Shown: piece after piece, positions 7,748 to 15,420 of the stretch | Position numbering within the stretch: position 1 is the stretch's first letter | Layout of the letters: each line of letters begins with the position of its first letter | DNA from: Dictyobacter kobayashii | GTDB lineage: Bacteria > Chloroflexota > Ktedonobacteria > Ktedonobacterales > Ktedonobacteraceae | Assembly (NCBI RefSeq): GCF_003967555.1 | Contig: NZ_BIFS01000001.1 | Coordinates: 1,116,001 to 1,180,000 of the forward strand | Length of the DNA stretch: 64,000 nucleotides | Direction of reading: 5' to 3' | Program-made: the position numbers and the translations under genes | The notes under the pieces: generated by a model | Seen by the model: only the letters and a program-made list of their open reading frames with translations | Databases searched by the model: none | What the model was told of the DNA's origin: nothing

Positions 7748-8149
7748 ATGGCAAGAGAAGACGAAAAGTATGACGACTTAAGTGAGCAGCAAATAACAGC
7801 AGATCACATTCTAACGTATGAACCAAGTAAGGAATACAATTGCTATGTAACCTCTTGCGTTATCAGGCCAGATAAGAGCAGTTCATTCAACCCACTTCTT
7901 AATAGCATGCTGGAACACTGGATAAACCATCCAGAAATCAAATTTAACAAGCTCTATGGTTTCGCATCAGGTGCAACCGAGGATATGTCAGAAGAAAATG
8001 ATGGAATGAGATTGGTCAAAAAACTATTCTTCAGCCCTCGATATGATATAGACAAAAACGCCTGGGAGCTGAACTTGAATTACTATAACCCATCTCCAAT
8101 CATTCAGAAATTTCAGAAACGGTTAAAGGAAGTAAGAAAAGGAAATTAA
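7748..8149 (+). CDS. Stand-alone GNAT-like domain, paralogue of the HTH-GNAT protein
   Basis: A 133-residue protein whose length depends on start choice. ATG at 7748 has GGAG seven bases upstream; 7721 is an alternative. Its C-terminal 100 residues match the C-terminus of the protein at 5089-5898 (VKKLFFSPRYDIDKNAWELNL against RKLFFSPLYHIADNAYVLDL), but the N-terminal HTH and half of the GNAT-like domain are absent. It begins right after the truncated integrase junction, so it may be a 5'-truncated copy given a new start. It is followed five bases later by the SMR-like transporter, likely as one transcript. Confidence 0.6.
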   Translation: MAREDEKYDDLSEQQITADHILTYEPSKEYNCYVTSCVIRPDKSSSFNPLLNSMLEHWINHPEIKFNKLYGFASGATEDMSEENDGMRLVKKLFFSPRYDIDKNAWELNLNYYNPSPIIQKFQKRLKEVRKGN

Positions 8150-8154
8150 GCAGG

Positions 8155-8499
8155 ATGCTACAACAATTTTTTGTAACCATTCCTAAATGGCTTTACTTTT
8201 TGCTCATTTTAGTAGCGTTTGAACTAGTAGCAGATATATTAGCGAAGCAGTTTGCCATCAGTGGCAAATATACATTTGCACTTTTGTCGCTCGCCGGATT
8301 TATTGCAGCCAACACGGCCTGGCTCATAAGCTTAAGAACTGGAGCAGAGTTAGGCAAAGGCGCAGTTCTCTTTTCTGTACTCTCAGCTATTGGAGCTGTT
8401 ATAGTAGCTGTACTCATTTATCACGAAAAAGTGTCAACCTATCAACTCATTGGCCTTGTATTAGGAATTGCTGCAATTGGTTTCTTATCAATCGAATAA
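8155..8499 (+). CDS. SMR/EmrE-like small four-TM transporter
   Basis: A 114-residue protein with four hydrophobic helices (about 10-28, 38-56, 66-86, 93-112), the size and topology of the small multidrug resistance/DMT superfamily. A Glu in the first helix (FELVADILAKQF) is where SMR pumps carry their essential acidic residue. A final GLVLGIAAIGF helix resembles the SMR fourth helix. Such proteins export cationic compounds or polyamines in exchange for protons. It starts five bases after the GNAT-like gene and is followed by a terminator, so the two form a bicistron. The substrate is unknown. Confidence 0.7.
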   Translation: MLQQFFVTIPKWLYFLLILVAFELVADILAKQFAISGKYTFALLSLAGFIAANTAWLISLRTGAELGKGAVLFSVLSAIGAVIVAVLIYHEKVSTYQLIGLVLGIAAIGFLSIE

Positions 8500-8510
8500 C
8501 TCATAAACAA

Positions 8511-8540
8511 AAAGCACCTAGATTTTGTTCTGGGTGCTTT
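8511..8540 (+). terminator. Intrinsic terminator
   Basis: AAAGCACCTAG pairs with CTGGGTGCTTT (one wobble) and is followed by a T-rich stretch just after the SMR-like gene. Confidence 0.7.
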
Positions 8541-8691
8541 CTTTGTTATATGGCCTCACGTACACGAAGGCACTTGCTATATCATAAAAACTTGCTTACA
8601 GTGAATACTTCTATTTGATAAATAAAAATGAATATCGTTCTTTATTTTATAAACACCATATACCGTTTTATCATTGATTGGGGGAATATAC

Positions 8692-10191
8692 ATGACAGAC
8701 TTTCACAGCATTGCCTTTAGAGAAGATATTCCTGTAATGCATACGCGTAGAAATGATGGATTGACGGTTATTGCAACACGAGTTCCCCTAAAGGGCTTTT
8801 CAGAAAAGTGGGGGTGGATATTATCTCTTGAGCCAAATGATGGTGTGCTTGATAATGAAAATGTTGAAGCTTTGTATGATAATACGGGAAGAAGATATCC
8901 CAAAATATATACTCGTTCTGATATGGCTGGGTATATAGATCGCTGGGCTTGCCATGAGTGGGAACCAGGATATTCTGATGCAAACGCTCAAGTGTTAGAT
9001 AATGATGCTATTAATTTGTCAGTATTTAAAGAAAATTTAATAGAAGACGTACTAGCTGAGTACAAAACCATTGGAGCAGAGCAGCTTGGGGCAGTGAGGA
9101 GTATAGTCGAGAGCGGTATAAAAGCTAGCATTTCTAATAACCAGAAGCATTTTGACGACCTAAGAAATACTTTGAATGCTATCGACACGAATAACAAGCT
9201 AGCTGATTCCAGAAAAACACAAAACCTACAGCTTGACATAGACAATAGATTACAGCTGTTCATGGAAGATATGCGAGTAAAGTATGAGGATCTACATACT
9301 CTTTTAAGGCTAGAAAACAGTACATATGCGTCTAATCAACAAGAGTGGATACGTGTACGAGATAGATTCTTAGAAAACTTAGAAACTATTCATACCGAGG
9401 TGCAAAACTTAGCACCTCTCCAGCAGCAGGCTGAACAAAGGATAAGTAATCTGATAGGGCAACTTCAAACCGTTGTAAATGAAGTGGGAGATCAGCGCAT
9501 TTTTAAAGAACAAGTTGTGTTCCTCCAAAAAATTGATGAATGCCTAAACGCAATGCATCAACGGTTTGACGAAAAAATCAGTAAGTTAGAAGAAGAGCAA
9601 AAAGCGCAGTCTAGCATTCTCGTATCCGAATTTAAAAATTTACAGCAAAATATGGGAGAAATACAAAATAGTTTAATACCAATCGATGTCGAGGATGACA
9701 GCGAGAATTTGAGTGACGAGTCAAAGAAGATAGCTAAAAATGCTAAAACAATGTCCGAAAAGTTCATGGCTAGTATTATTACTGCCAATACACGGTATTA
9801 CAATACTGCTGACAAGGAGGTAAAAAATAGCTTCAAACAAACAAATCTTATTATCTACGTGGGCTTAAGCCTTCTGGTATTCAGCGTTGTTTCTTTTTTA
9901 GTTACTTTCTTCTTCCATTCAAATGAGCTGGCAATTATTACCAGTGGTTCTGGTGCTCTTTTGGCCGCAGTTGCTACAGCTCTTGGAGGAATGAATAAAT
10001 TTCATGATAAAAGAACTGATGAGCAGCTGTATGCGCTCGGTCGACTTGATCATATGCTAAAGGCCACACATACCCAATTTTTAATAGAGCAGATAGAGGA
10101 TAAGGAATGGCAAAAACAACAACTCGGAAATCTCATCAATGTCTACTTAAGTAAAGATATCAATCAAGATAATATGAAAGAAAAAAAGTAG
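8692..10191 (+). CDS. Coiled-coil protein with C-terminal two-TM domain (TRADD-N-associated-membrane-like)
   Basis: A 499-residue protein with GGGGG upstream of ATG 8692. Residues about 1-110 form a globular domain with several tryptophans. Residues about 120-340 are almost continuously helical and charged, with heptad spacing. Residues about 365-480 read YYNTADKEVKNSF, a membrane hairpin (GLSLLVFSVVSFLV and SGSGALLAAVATALGG), then a charged helix with RLDHML. This order (paired Tyr, SF, two helices around a Gly turn, long helix) recalls the cyanobacterial TRADD-N-associated two-TM domain used in bacterial conflict and signalling proteins. That match is by eye. Single gene with terminators either side; AT-rich. 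Confidence 0.6.
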   Translation: MTDFHSIAFREDIPVMHTRRNDGLTVIATRVPLKGFSEKWGWILSLEPNDGVLDNENVEALYDNTGRRYPKIYTRSDMAGYIDRWACHEWEPGYSDANAQVLDNDAINLSVFKENLIEDVLAEYKTIGAEQLGAVRSIVESGIKASISNNQKHFDDLRNTLNAIDTNNKLADSRKTQNLQLDIDNRLQLFMEDMRVKYEDLHTLLRLENSTYASNQQEWIRVRDRFLENLETIHTEVQNLAPLQQQAEQRISNLIGQLQTVVNEVGDQRIFKEQVVFLQKIDECLNAMHQRFDEKISKLEEEQKAQSSILVSEFKNLQQNMGEIQNSLIPIDVEDDSENLSDESKKIAKNAKTMSEKFMASIITANTRYYNTADKEVKNSFKQTNLIIYVGLSLLVFSVVSFLVTFFFHSNELAIITSGSGALLAAVATALGGMNKFHDKRTDEQLYALGRLDHMLKATHTQFLIEQIEDKEWQKQQLGNLINVYLSKDINQDNMKEKK

Positions 10192-10249
10192 ACAGATTAA
10201 GTAGGAACTTGAAAAGTGGAAGGCTAACAAAAGCAAATAAGCATAAAAA

Positions 10250-10308
10250 GGTAAAAACAAACAAGCGTCTGGATTGCTTCTGCGTCTAGATGCTTGTTTG
10301 TTTTTACC
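10250..10308. terminator. Bidirectional hairpin terminator
   Basis: GGTAAAAACAAACAAGC (10250-10266) pairs perfectly over 17 bases with 10292-10308, ending in a run of Ts on the plus strand. It terminates the coiled-coil/TM gene. Confidence 0.75.
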
Positions 10309-10549
10309 AATAGGAATTTCTTCTAAAGTTCTGACTTGCCCATCAATGTAGCAAGCGCAAGTAAAATCTGATCTAGTTTTTATCCTGAGCCTCAAAACGA
10401 CTATTGGAACAAATTGCGAAAAGGAATATTCGACTGATTATTTCATCACCATCTTGCAATGTTCAGGCGCAATTCCTTGCCTTTCTGATTACAATAACTC
10501 CTTATGCTCGTAATCTGTCATTAGGGTAAAAGATCCGATCTGATTACAT

Positions 10550-10870
10550 TCAAAGTTTGGGCCAATTTACTATTCTATGGCTCTTATTCACCCCTTCTTT
10601 ATCTTCCGACTTATTCTCTTCAAATGGACTACCCAGGAGCTTAAAGGCATCATCCCATTTCTCAATAACTTCTTGCTGCATCGATGGCAGGATATGCGAA
10701 TAAAGGTCCATCGTAATAGTAATAGAACTATGCCCTAACAACTCCTGGACCACTTTCGGATGTACGTTCATAGACAGTAAGATCGTTGAGCATTATACCG
10801 TAAATCACAGATATGCATGTGAGGAATACCCGCTTCCTGAAGTAACTCCCAAACACCAGCAAGTAAATTT
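10550..10870 (-). pseudogene. Second tyrosine integrase remnant, frameshifted
   Basis: The last 73 codons are open and show QELLGHSSITIT and LYSHILPSM, the C-terminal integrase boxes. Upstream, the expected HxxR box appears in another frame as HICDLRY, so both flanking His residues are changed and a base is lost near 10795. Further upstream (to about 10980) the sequence is decayed beyond recognition. It is a paralogue of the remnant at 7452 (shared motif LPSMQ, then KWDDAF), so at least two related elements entered this locus. Confidence 0.8.
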
Positions 10871-11071
10871 CAGCTCATCCGGCAGTTTCTTCTTGACTAT
10901 CTGAAAATTACTATCCGTCTGGCACACATTCAGATAGAGAGTATCTAAAAAAGCCCCTGAAATCCGCACAAGACTCTCATTCATAGGCCAATCCTTTCAT
11001 GTATAGAAAAGTCTGGACAAATCGTGTTACAAATAGCGAATGATGACAATTTAGAAATGGGAGGTAAAAGC

Positions 11072-11268
11072 ATGGAAAAACTTTCTAATAATCAAAGATA
11101 CATTTTAACGGGCCTATCGCTGCTATTCTCTGGATCGGAATACAGATCGTCATAATGCATGAATCTGTTCTTACAGCCTTCATCTCTGTAATAATTTTCG
11201 CCGTTCTCTTCTCTCTTTTCATGATGACTTTTTTATATCTATGGGATCGAGTCACCCACAGACAATAG
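11072..11268 (+). pseudogene. Small two-TM membrane protein, frameshifted
   Basis: GGGAGGT sits seven bases before the ATG at 11072. The first 11 codons read MEKLSNNQRYI; one extra T in the TTTT run at 11103-11106 would join them to an open frame encoding two membrane helices (AAILWIGIQIVIM and FISVIIFAVLFSLFMM) and ending at 11268. As written, the frame stops after 27 codons. Either a recent one-base deletion or a homopolymer sequencing error. The restored protein is about 65 residues; no family is recognised. Confidence 0.5.
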
Positions 11269-11313
11269 AGAACGAGAAGAAGGTCAAACAACCAACCATC
11301 CAGTGATGTATTT

Positions 11314-11345
11314 TGAGCAGTCCGGTTTACTTGCTGGACCGCTCA
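11314..11345. repeat. Hairpin repeat, copy 1
   Basis: TGAGCAGTCC and GGACCGCTCA form a 10-bp stem around GGTTTACTTGCT. The reverse complement of 14070-14101 is nearly the same element (same loop, GGTTTACTTGC), so the two copies bracket 11.3-14.1 kb in inverted orientation. Confidence 0.55.
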
Positions 11346-11522
11346 GAGCAATATCACACTACCAATTCACCGAGCGCAGCAGGGTGTCAAACTCCTGTGA
11401 AAGTACCTCAAAGCGAGCGTTTAGACAGCTCGTTCTAACATCTACTTTGGAAAAACACGAGACAGAAACGTTATTGTATATGTGAGCATTTTAATAATGT
11501 TCTGTCTATTTAAGAAGGGAGT

Positions 11523-11606
11523 ATGTATCATTTATCCTATGCATTAATAATAGTATTAATGGTATTTTTAACGGTTTTATTTATGAAGCAATACTTGACA
11601 AAATAA
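11523..11606 (+). CDS. Possible 27-aa hydrophobic peptide
   Basis: ATG at 11523 opens a 27-codon frame that is almost wholly one membrane helix (YALIIVLMVFLTVLFM) ending in a basic tail. AAGGGA lies only a few bases upstream, closer than ideal. Peptides of this form include small membrane regulators and type I toxins, but there is no antisense RNA evidence, so this is only a candidate. Confidence 0.25.
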   Translation: MYHLSYALIIVLMVFLTVLFMKQYLTK

Positions 11607-12116
11607 AATATGGGAAGAAGAAAAAGATAACTCAAAAAAGAAAAGGGAAGAGCAAAGCACAAATTTTATTAGATAAGATCGCAAAGAATTTCATGCTGTA
11701 TTAAAAGCATCAATCATGTGTTTCGTGACAACGACCATAGACATCACCAGGAGCAATGAACGCACTCCTGTCGCCTTACAGGAAGGCGTGCAGGCGTGCA
11801 AGAGATGGTATTATCTCGCCAAGGACCAATTTTTCAGTTGACCGAACAACCCCAGTCTTTGTGGAGAAGTAGTAGTAGCACAACTGCTACGCTCTGTTTT
11901 CAGCTCATTCTCAACATAACCATAGCGAGCAATAAAATCAACCGTTCGGCGAACGTGGAGCACCCCGTTATCTCATTGAGAAGATTGGAAAACGGACCAA
12001 CTCGAAATCACCCAGGAGTAAAAAACCAAAAAACCTTTTTTTACGAAAAATATATAGAAATGTATAGTAATATAATATAAAATAGCATAATACATATTTA
12101 AAAGGAGATTCTTTTT
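11607..12116. other. AT-rich intergenic stretch
   Basis: No convincing coding region. An open frame from 11796 lacks a ribosome-binding site and its composition does not look coding. AT-rich sequence before 12116 includes several TATAAT-like words that could serve as promoter for the short frame at 12117. Confidence 0.3.
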
Positions 12117-12251
12117 ATATCATCTCAAGATGCAAAAGTCCTTGTCACATCATATTATGATGACGCATTAGGGCTAGAAGAAACAGACATTTGTCCAGGT
12201 GAAATAGATGGTAAAAACCAATCTCTTCTCCTTACGCAAGCAAATCATTGA
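12117..12251 (+). CDS. Possible 44-aa acidic peptide lacking a standard start codon
   Basis: AAAGGAGA lies nine bases before an ATA at the place where a start codon is expected. From there 44 codons are open (SSQDAKVLVTSYYDDA and on), acidic with a single Cys. ATA could be a mutated ATG, making this a dead gene, or a rare start. There is no family assignment. Confidence 0.25.
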   Translation: MSSQDAKVLVTSYYDDALGLEETDICPGEIDGKNQSLLLTQANH

Positions 12252-12328
12252 AAAACTTGCGTCACTTGACAAAAATCGTACCCTGCAAGCCCAATGCATC
12301 ACAGCCATAATACCAGATTTGTACTAAT

Positions 12329-12380
12329 AATATACGCTATACTAAACCAGGCTTTAGTCTGGTTTAGTATAGCGTATATT
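12329..12380. terminator. 22-bp perfect hairpin downstream of collagen-like gene
   Basis: Arms 12329-12350 and 12359-12380 are perfect complements around an eight-base loop. It lies 16 bases beyond the stop of the leftward collagen-like gene. The T-tract is weak, so it may act as a terminator or an RNA-stabilising end. Confidence 0.65.
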
Positions 12381-12395
12381 GTTTATTTGACCCAT

Positions 12396-13753
12396 CTATT
12401 GGAGTCGTGTGATAACAAGGTGTGCTGAAACAGGCCTTGTTCCTCCTGCAAGAGGAGTGATGGTTAGTGCGGTGGAATTGCCAGCAGGATTTCGTACAGT
12501 CAGTATTGAATTGACACTTGTCGTCGTGACAAGAGCCATTCCTACTATCTGGGAAGTGCCGGTTGCTCGTCCAACTACCGTATAAGCCAGATCGGCGCCA
12601 TTGAGCGTCAAAATCAATTGACCCGCCTCGGTCACACTCACCTGAAATAAGACCTGGTACGTGCCAATTGCAGCCAAGTTAAATGTCCCAGGACCTGTAC
12701 GAGCAATACCAGTCCCACTAGTAGGTCCATCTTGTGGAAAACTTACATCTGTGCCGGGAGCAACTGTTGCAGCATTATTTGGAGGCATCAACGCAAAAAA
12801 ATCTGCAAAATCTAATACTCCTCCGGCTGGACCTTGCGCTCCCGATGGGCCTGATGGTCCCGACGGTCCGGCTGGACCTTGTGCTCCTGATGGGCCTGAT
12901 GGTCCCGACGGTCCGGCTGGACCTTGCGCTCCCGATGGGCCTGATGGTCCCGACGGTCCGGCTAGACCTTGCGCTCCCGATGGACCTGACGGGCCACTTG
13001 GTCCTGATGGACCAGCTAGACCTTGCGCTCCGATGGACCTGACGGCCACTTGGTCCTGATGGACCAGCTAGACCTTGCGCTCCCGATGGACCTGACTGGG
13101 CCACTTGGTCCTGATGGACCAGCTGGTCCTTGCGCTCCCGATGGACCTGACGGGCCACTTGGTCCTGATGGACCAGCTGGTCCTTGCGCTCCCGATGGAC
13201 CTGATGGGCCACTTGGTCCTGATGGACCAGCTAGACCTTGTGCTCCCGATGGACCTGATGGGCCACTTGGTCCTGATGGACCAGCTGGTCCTTGCGCTCC
13301 CGATGGACCTGACGGGCCACTTGGTCCTGATGGACCAGCTGGTCCTTGCGCTCCCGATGGACCTGATGGGCCACTTGGTCCTGACGGGCCTTTTATTTTG
13401 ATGATGATAATTTTTTTGCATTTTTTGCATTTTTGATGGGTAGGGTTGCTCTCATAGCTATTAAAGGAAGGTCTGTCCTCATAGCTGTTATCATAAGAGA
13501 ACTTCTTATTGTTCTTAAAGGAGAGCCCTTTATTGCTCTTACTCCTAGAAGCAGAAGTCCCTTTTTGGTGAGAGAAAAGCCCGAAGCGGGAACTGGTTGA
13601 GTGAGCCTGGATCGCGCGAACGTGCATCGAACTAGCGTGTCCCAAACCAGCCTGAGCTGAACGAGATTGAGCAAAGGCTCCTGCTAGCATACTGGCAGAA
13701 ATTGCCAGCACACAAAGCAGCAGTGCAGCGCCCATTACGTTAAATTTTCTCAT
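12396..13753 (-). CDS. Collagen-like (Gly-Pro-Ser) surface/exosporium protein with BclA-type C-terminal domain, frameshifted
   Basis: Starts at 13753 with a signal peptide (hydrophobic to about residue 24, cleavage near GAFA). A Ser/Arg/Lys-rich linker with a CKKCKK motif follows, then about 100 G-x-y triplets, mainly GPSGPSG and GAQGPAG units. The C-terminal 135 residues form a beta-rich jelly-roll domain like the C-terminus of Bacillus BclA ([10 protein letters not shown], then [10 protein letters not shown], ending in a beta strand). Such proteins trimerise and coat spores. Three one-base indels in the DNA repeats, near 13096 (+1), 13043 (-1) and 13027 (-1), break the frame. They may be sequencing errors in repeats, true decay, or slippage. 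Confidence 0.8.
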
Positions 13754-14553
13754 AGGCTGTATTTCTCTTCCTTTTTAATGGTTAACCAACCGAGCCTGTT
13801 CTCTTCATTGGTATAAGAACAAGAGATAGAAACTATCAGTACAAGAAGAAGATAATGCCCGTAACCCCGAACGACATAGGCTATTTCTTGCCACCAATAA
13901 ATATATTCCCTTACTAGAAGAGGCTGCTCTTTTCTTAGTATAAAAGAGTATATAAGTTAAATATTTGAATATAAATTATAATAATTAAAAAGTGTTTATT
14001 TTTGATAAGCATGTATTTTATATATTTTCAATGAAAAGAAAAACAAAGGAAATAAGCAATGAGATGTTCTGAGCGCTTCGGCAAGTAAACCGGATTGCTC
14101 AGAACCAGCCTCTCATCCACAAATTCATCACATAACATCTGGCATAAGTAGCCAGGTGTTACGGTTTACCTCTCATTCGCCCATGCTCTACCAGCTATGT
14201 CCTGATATCTCCGGACTATCTTAGCTGATACACCCGTGCTCAAGAGAAGAGTCGCTGCTTTCTCTCTCCTTATAATGAAATACACTATCGTTGCTCTTTT
14301 TATCGATAACCCTTTCTCGACAAGAGCTTCGCTTTATCCATTTTCCCTAGATAGGAAATATGGGTATATAGATGTGTATATATTTACAGTCATGAATTTA
14401 TAACTTATCATTTCAGTAATTGAAGTGCTATATTTTTTGTCGTTATTTACAGAAATGGTCGCACTTTCATCTGAGCGATATTTCTCTGGTATCCCATGAT
14501 AAATGTCGCATCCTTTCTCCCATTTTTTATTTGTACACAAAGGAGTAGAACGC
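13754..14553. other. Divergent promoter region, AT-rich
   Basis: About 800 bases between the divergent collagen-like and DUF1906 genes without a convincing gene. It contains the second copy of the hairpin repeat (14070-14101) and several AT-rich promoter-like stretches (13930-14040). Nothing else is recognised. Confidence 0.4.
14070..14101. repeat. Hairpin repeat, copy 2 (inverted relative to copy 1)
   Basis: TGAGCGCTTCGG and CCGGATTGCTCA form the stem and the loop contains CAAGTAAA. It is the reverse complement, with a few changes, of 11314-11345. Confidence 0.55.
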
Positions 14554-15333
14554 ATGGTGCGCAGAAAGGGATTTTATTGTCTCTTTGCCCTTGCATTGAG
14601 CATTACAGTTGGACTCGCCACTATTTTGCCCATCACCCACGCTAGTGCAGCCTCGTATTCAGGATCCAGTTCGCCATCGAGCAATGTCCTCTGGGGCGTT
14701 GATTCTGTGAGCTTCATAACGCCATCGTTCCTCAGCCAGATCAAAAGGAGCAATGGTACTCCTCAGTTTATTGGTCGCTACCTCGATGCAATAGCTTTCT
14801 CACCAATGAATGCGTCTGAAGCCTCATATATCCACAGTCAGGGTATTCGCATTCTACCTATTCAGTCTGATTTTGGTAGTGATGTTGGCTACGGTAATGG
14901 AGTCACCCATGCCAATGATGCTCTTACAAAAGCGCACGCCCTGGGAATTCCAAAGGGCACCATAATCATCGATGATATAGAGAGCAATTCGGCGGTAGAC
15001 GCTGGCTTCATCGAAGGCTGGTACACAACTATTTCCAACGCGGGCTATGCCGTTGGGTACTACGAGAACCCATATGCAGGCAGCAGCCATTTCAATAGCG
15101 CTTTTTGCGCAGCCGTGGGTAAGAACCCGGCTATTGGCAATTCGATTTTGCATTCCACTGAGCCGTCTACCGGTCGCACCGGAAGGAGCGACGCTCCCTC
15201 GTTCGCACCAGCAGGGATATCTTGTGGTGGTCATACTACCGGTCATGCGTTCATCTGGCAGTACGGTCTTGCGAATGGCAGTTCGGTCAATATAGACATT
15301 GACGAAGCTCTGTCTTCGGTTCCGCTCTGGTAA
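14554..15333 (+). CDS. Secreted DUF1906 (Rv2525c-like) glycoside-hydrolase-like protein
   Basis: A 259-residue protein; ATG 14554 has AAAGGAG nine bases upstream. The signal peptide runs to about residue 32 (LPITHASAAS). The remainder is a TIM-barrel-like DUF1906 domain: WGVDSVSF at the start, FIGRYLDAI, the acidic cluster IIIDDIES near the middle, GYAVGYYENPY and WQYGL near the end. DUF1906 proteins are related to GH25-type lysozymes and act outside the cell on glycan, though the exact substrate is unknown. Followed by a 16-bp hairpin terminator. Confidence 0.8.
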   Translation: MVRRKGFYCLFALALSITVGLATILPITHASAASYSGSSSPSSNVLWGVDSVSFITPSFLSQIKRSNGTPQFIGRYLDAIAFSPMNASEASYIHSQGIRILPIQSDFGSDVGYGNGVTHANDALTKAHALGIPKGTIIIDDIESNSAVDAGFIEGWYTTISNAGYAVGYYENPYAGSSHFNSAFCAAVGKNPAIGNSILHSTEPSTGRTGRSDAPSFAPAGISCGGHTTGHAFIWQYGLANGSSVNIDIDEALSSVPLW

Positions 15334-15373
15334 ATACATTGAAGTAATTGTATTTACTTTGTGCATGGGCAAT

Positions 15374-15410
15374 CTTCATCTTCCTACTCAGTAAGAGTAG
15401 GAAGATGAAG
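15374..15410. terminator. Bidirectional 16-bp hairpin terminator
   Basis: CTTCATCTTCCTACTC pairs perfectly with GAGTAGGAAGATGAAG around a five-base loop, between convergent genes. Confidence 0.75.
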
Positions 15411-15420
15411 CATCATGATT

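Noticed and set aside
12661..13436. Plus-strand and shifted open frames with repeated LMDLTG or PDGPDGP units
   Set aside because: They are mirror frames of the collagen repeat; the minus-strand frame has the signal peptide and the BclA domain.
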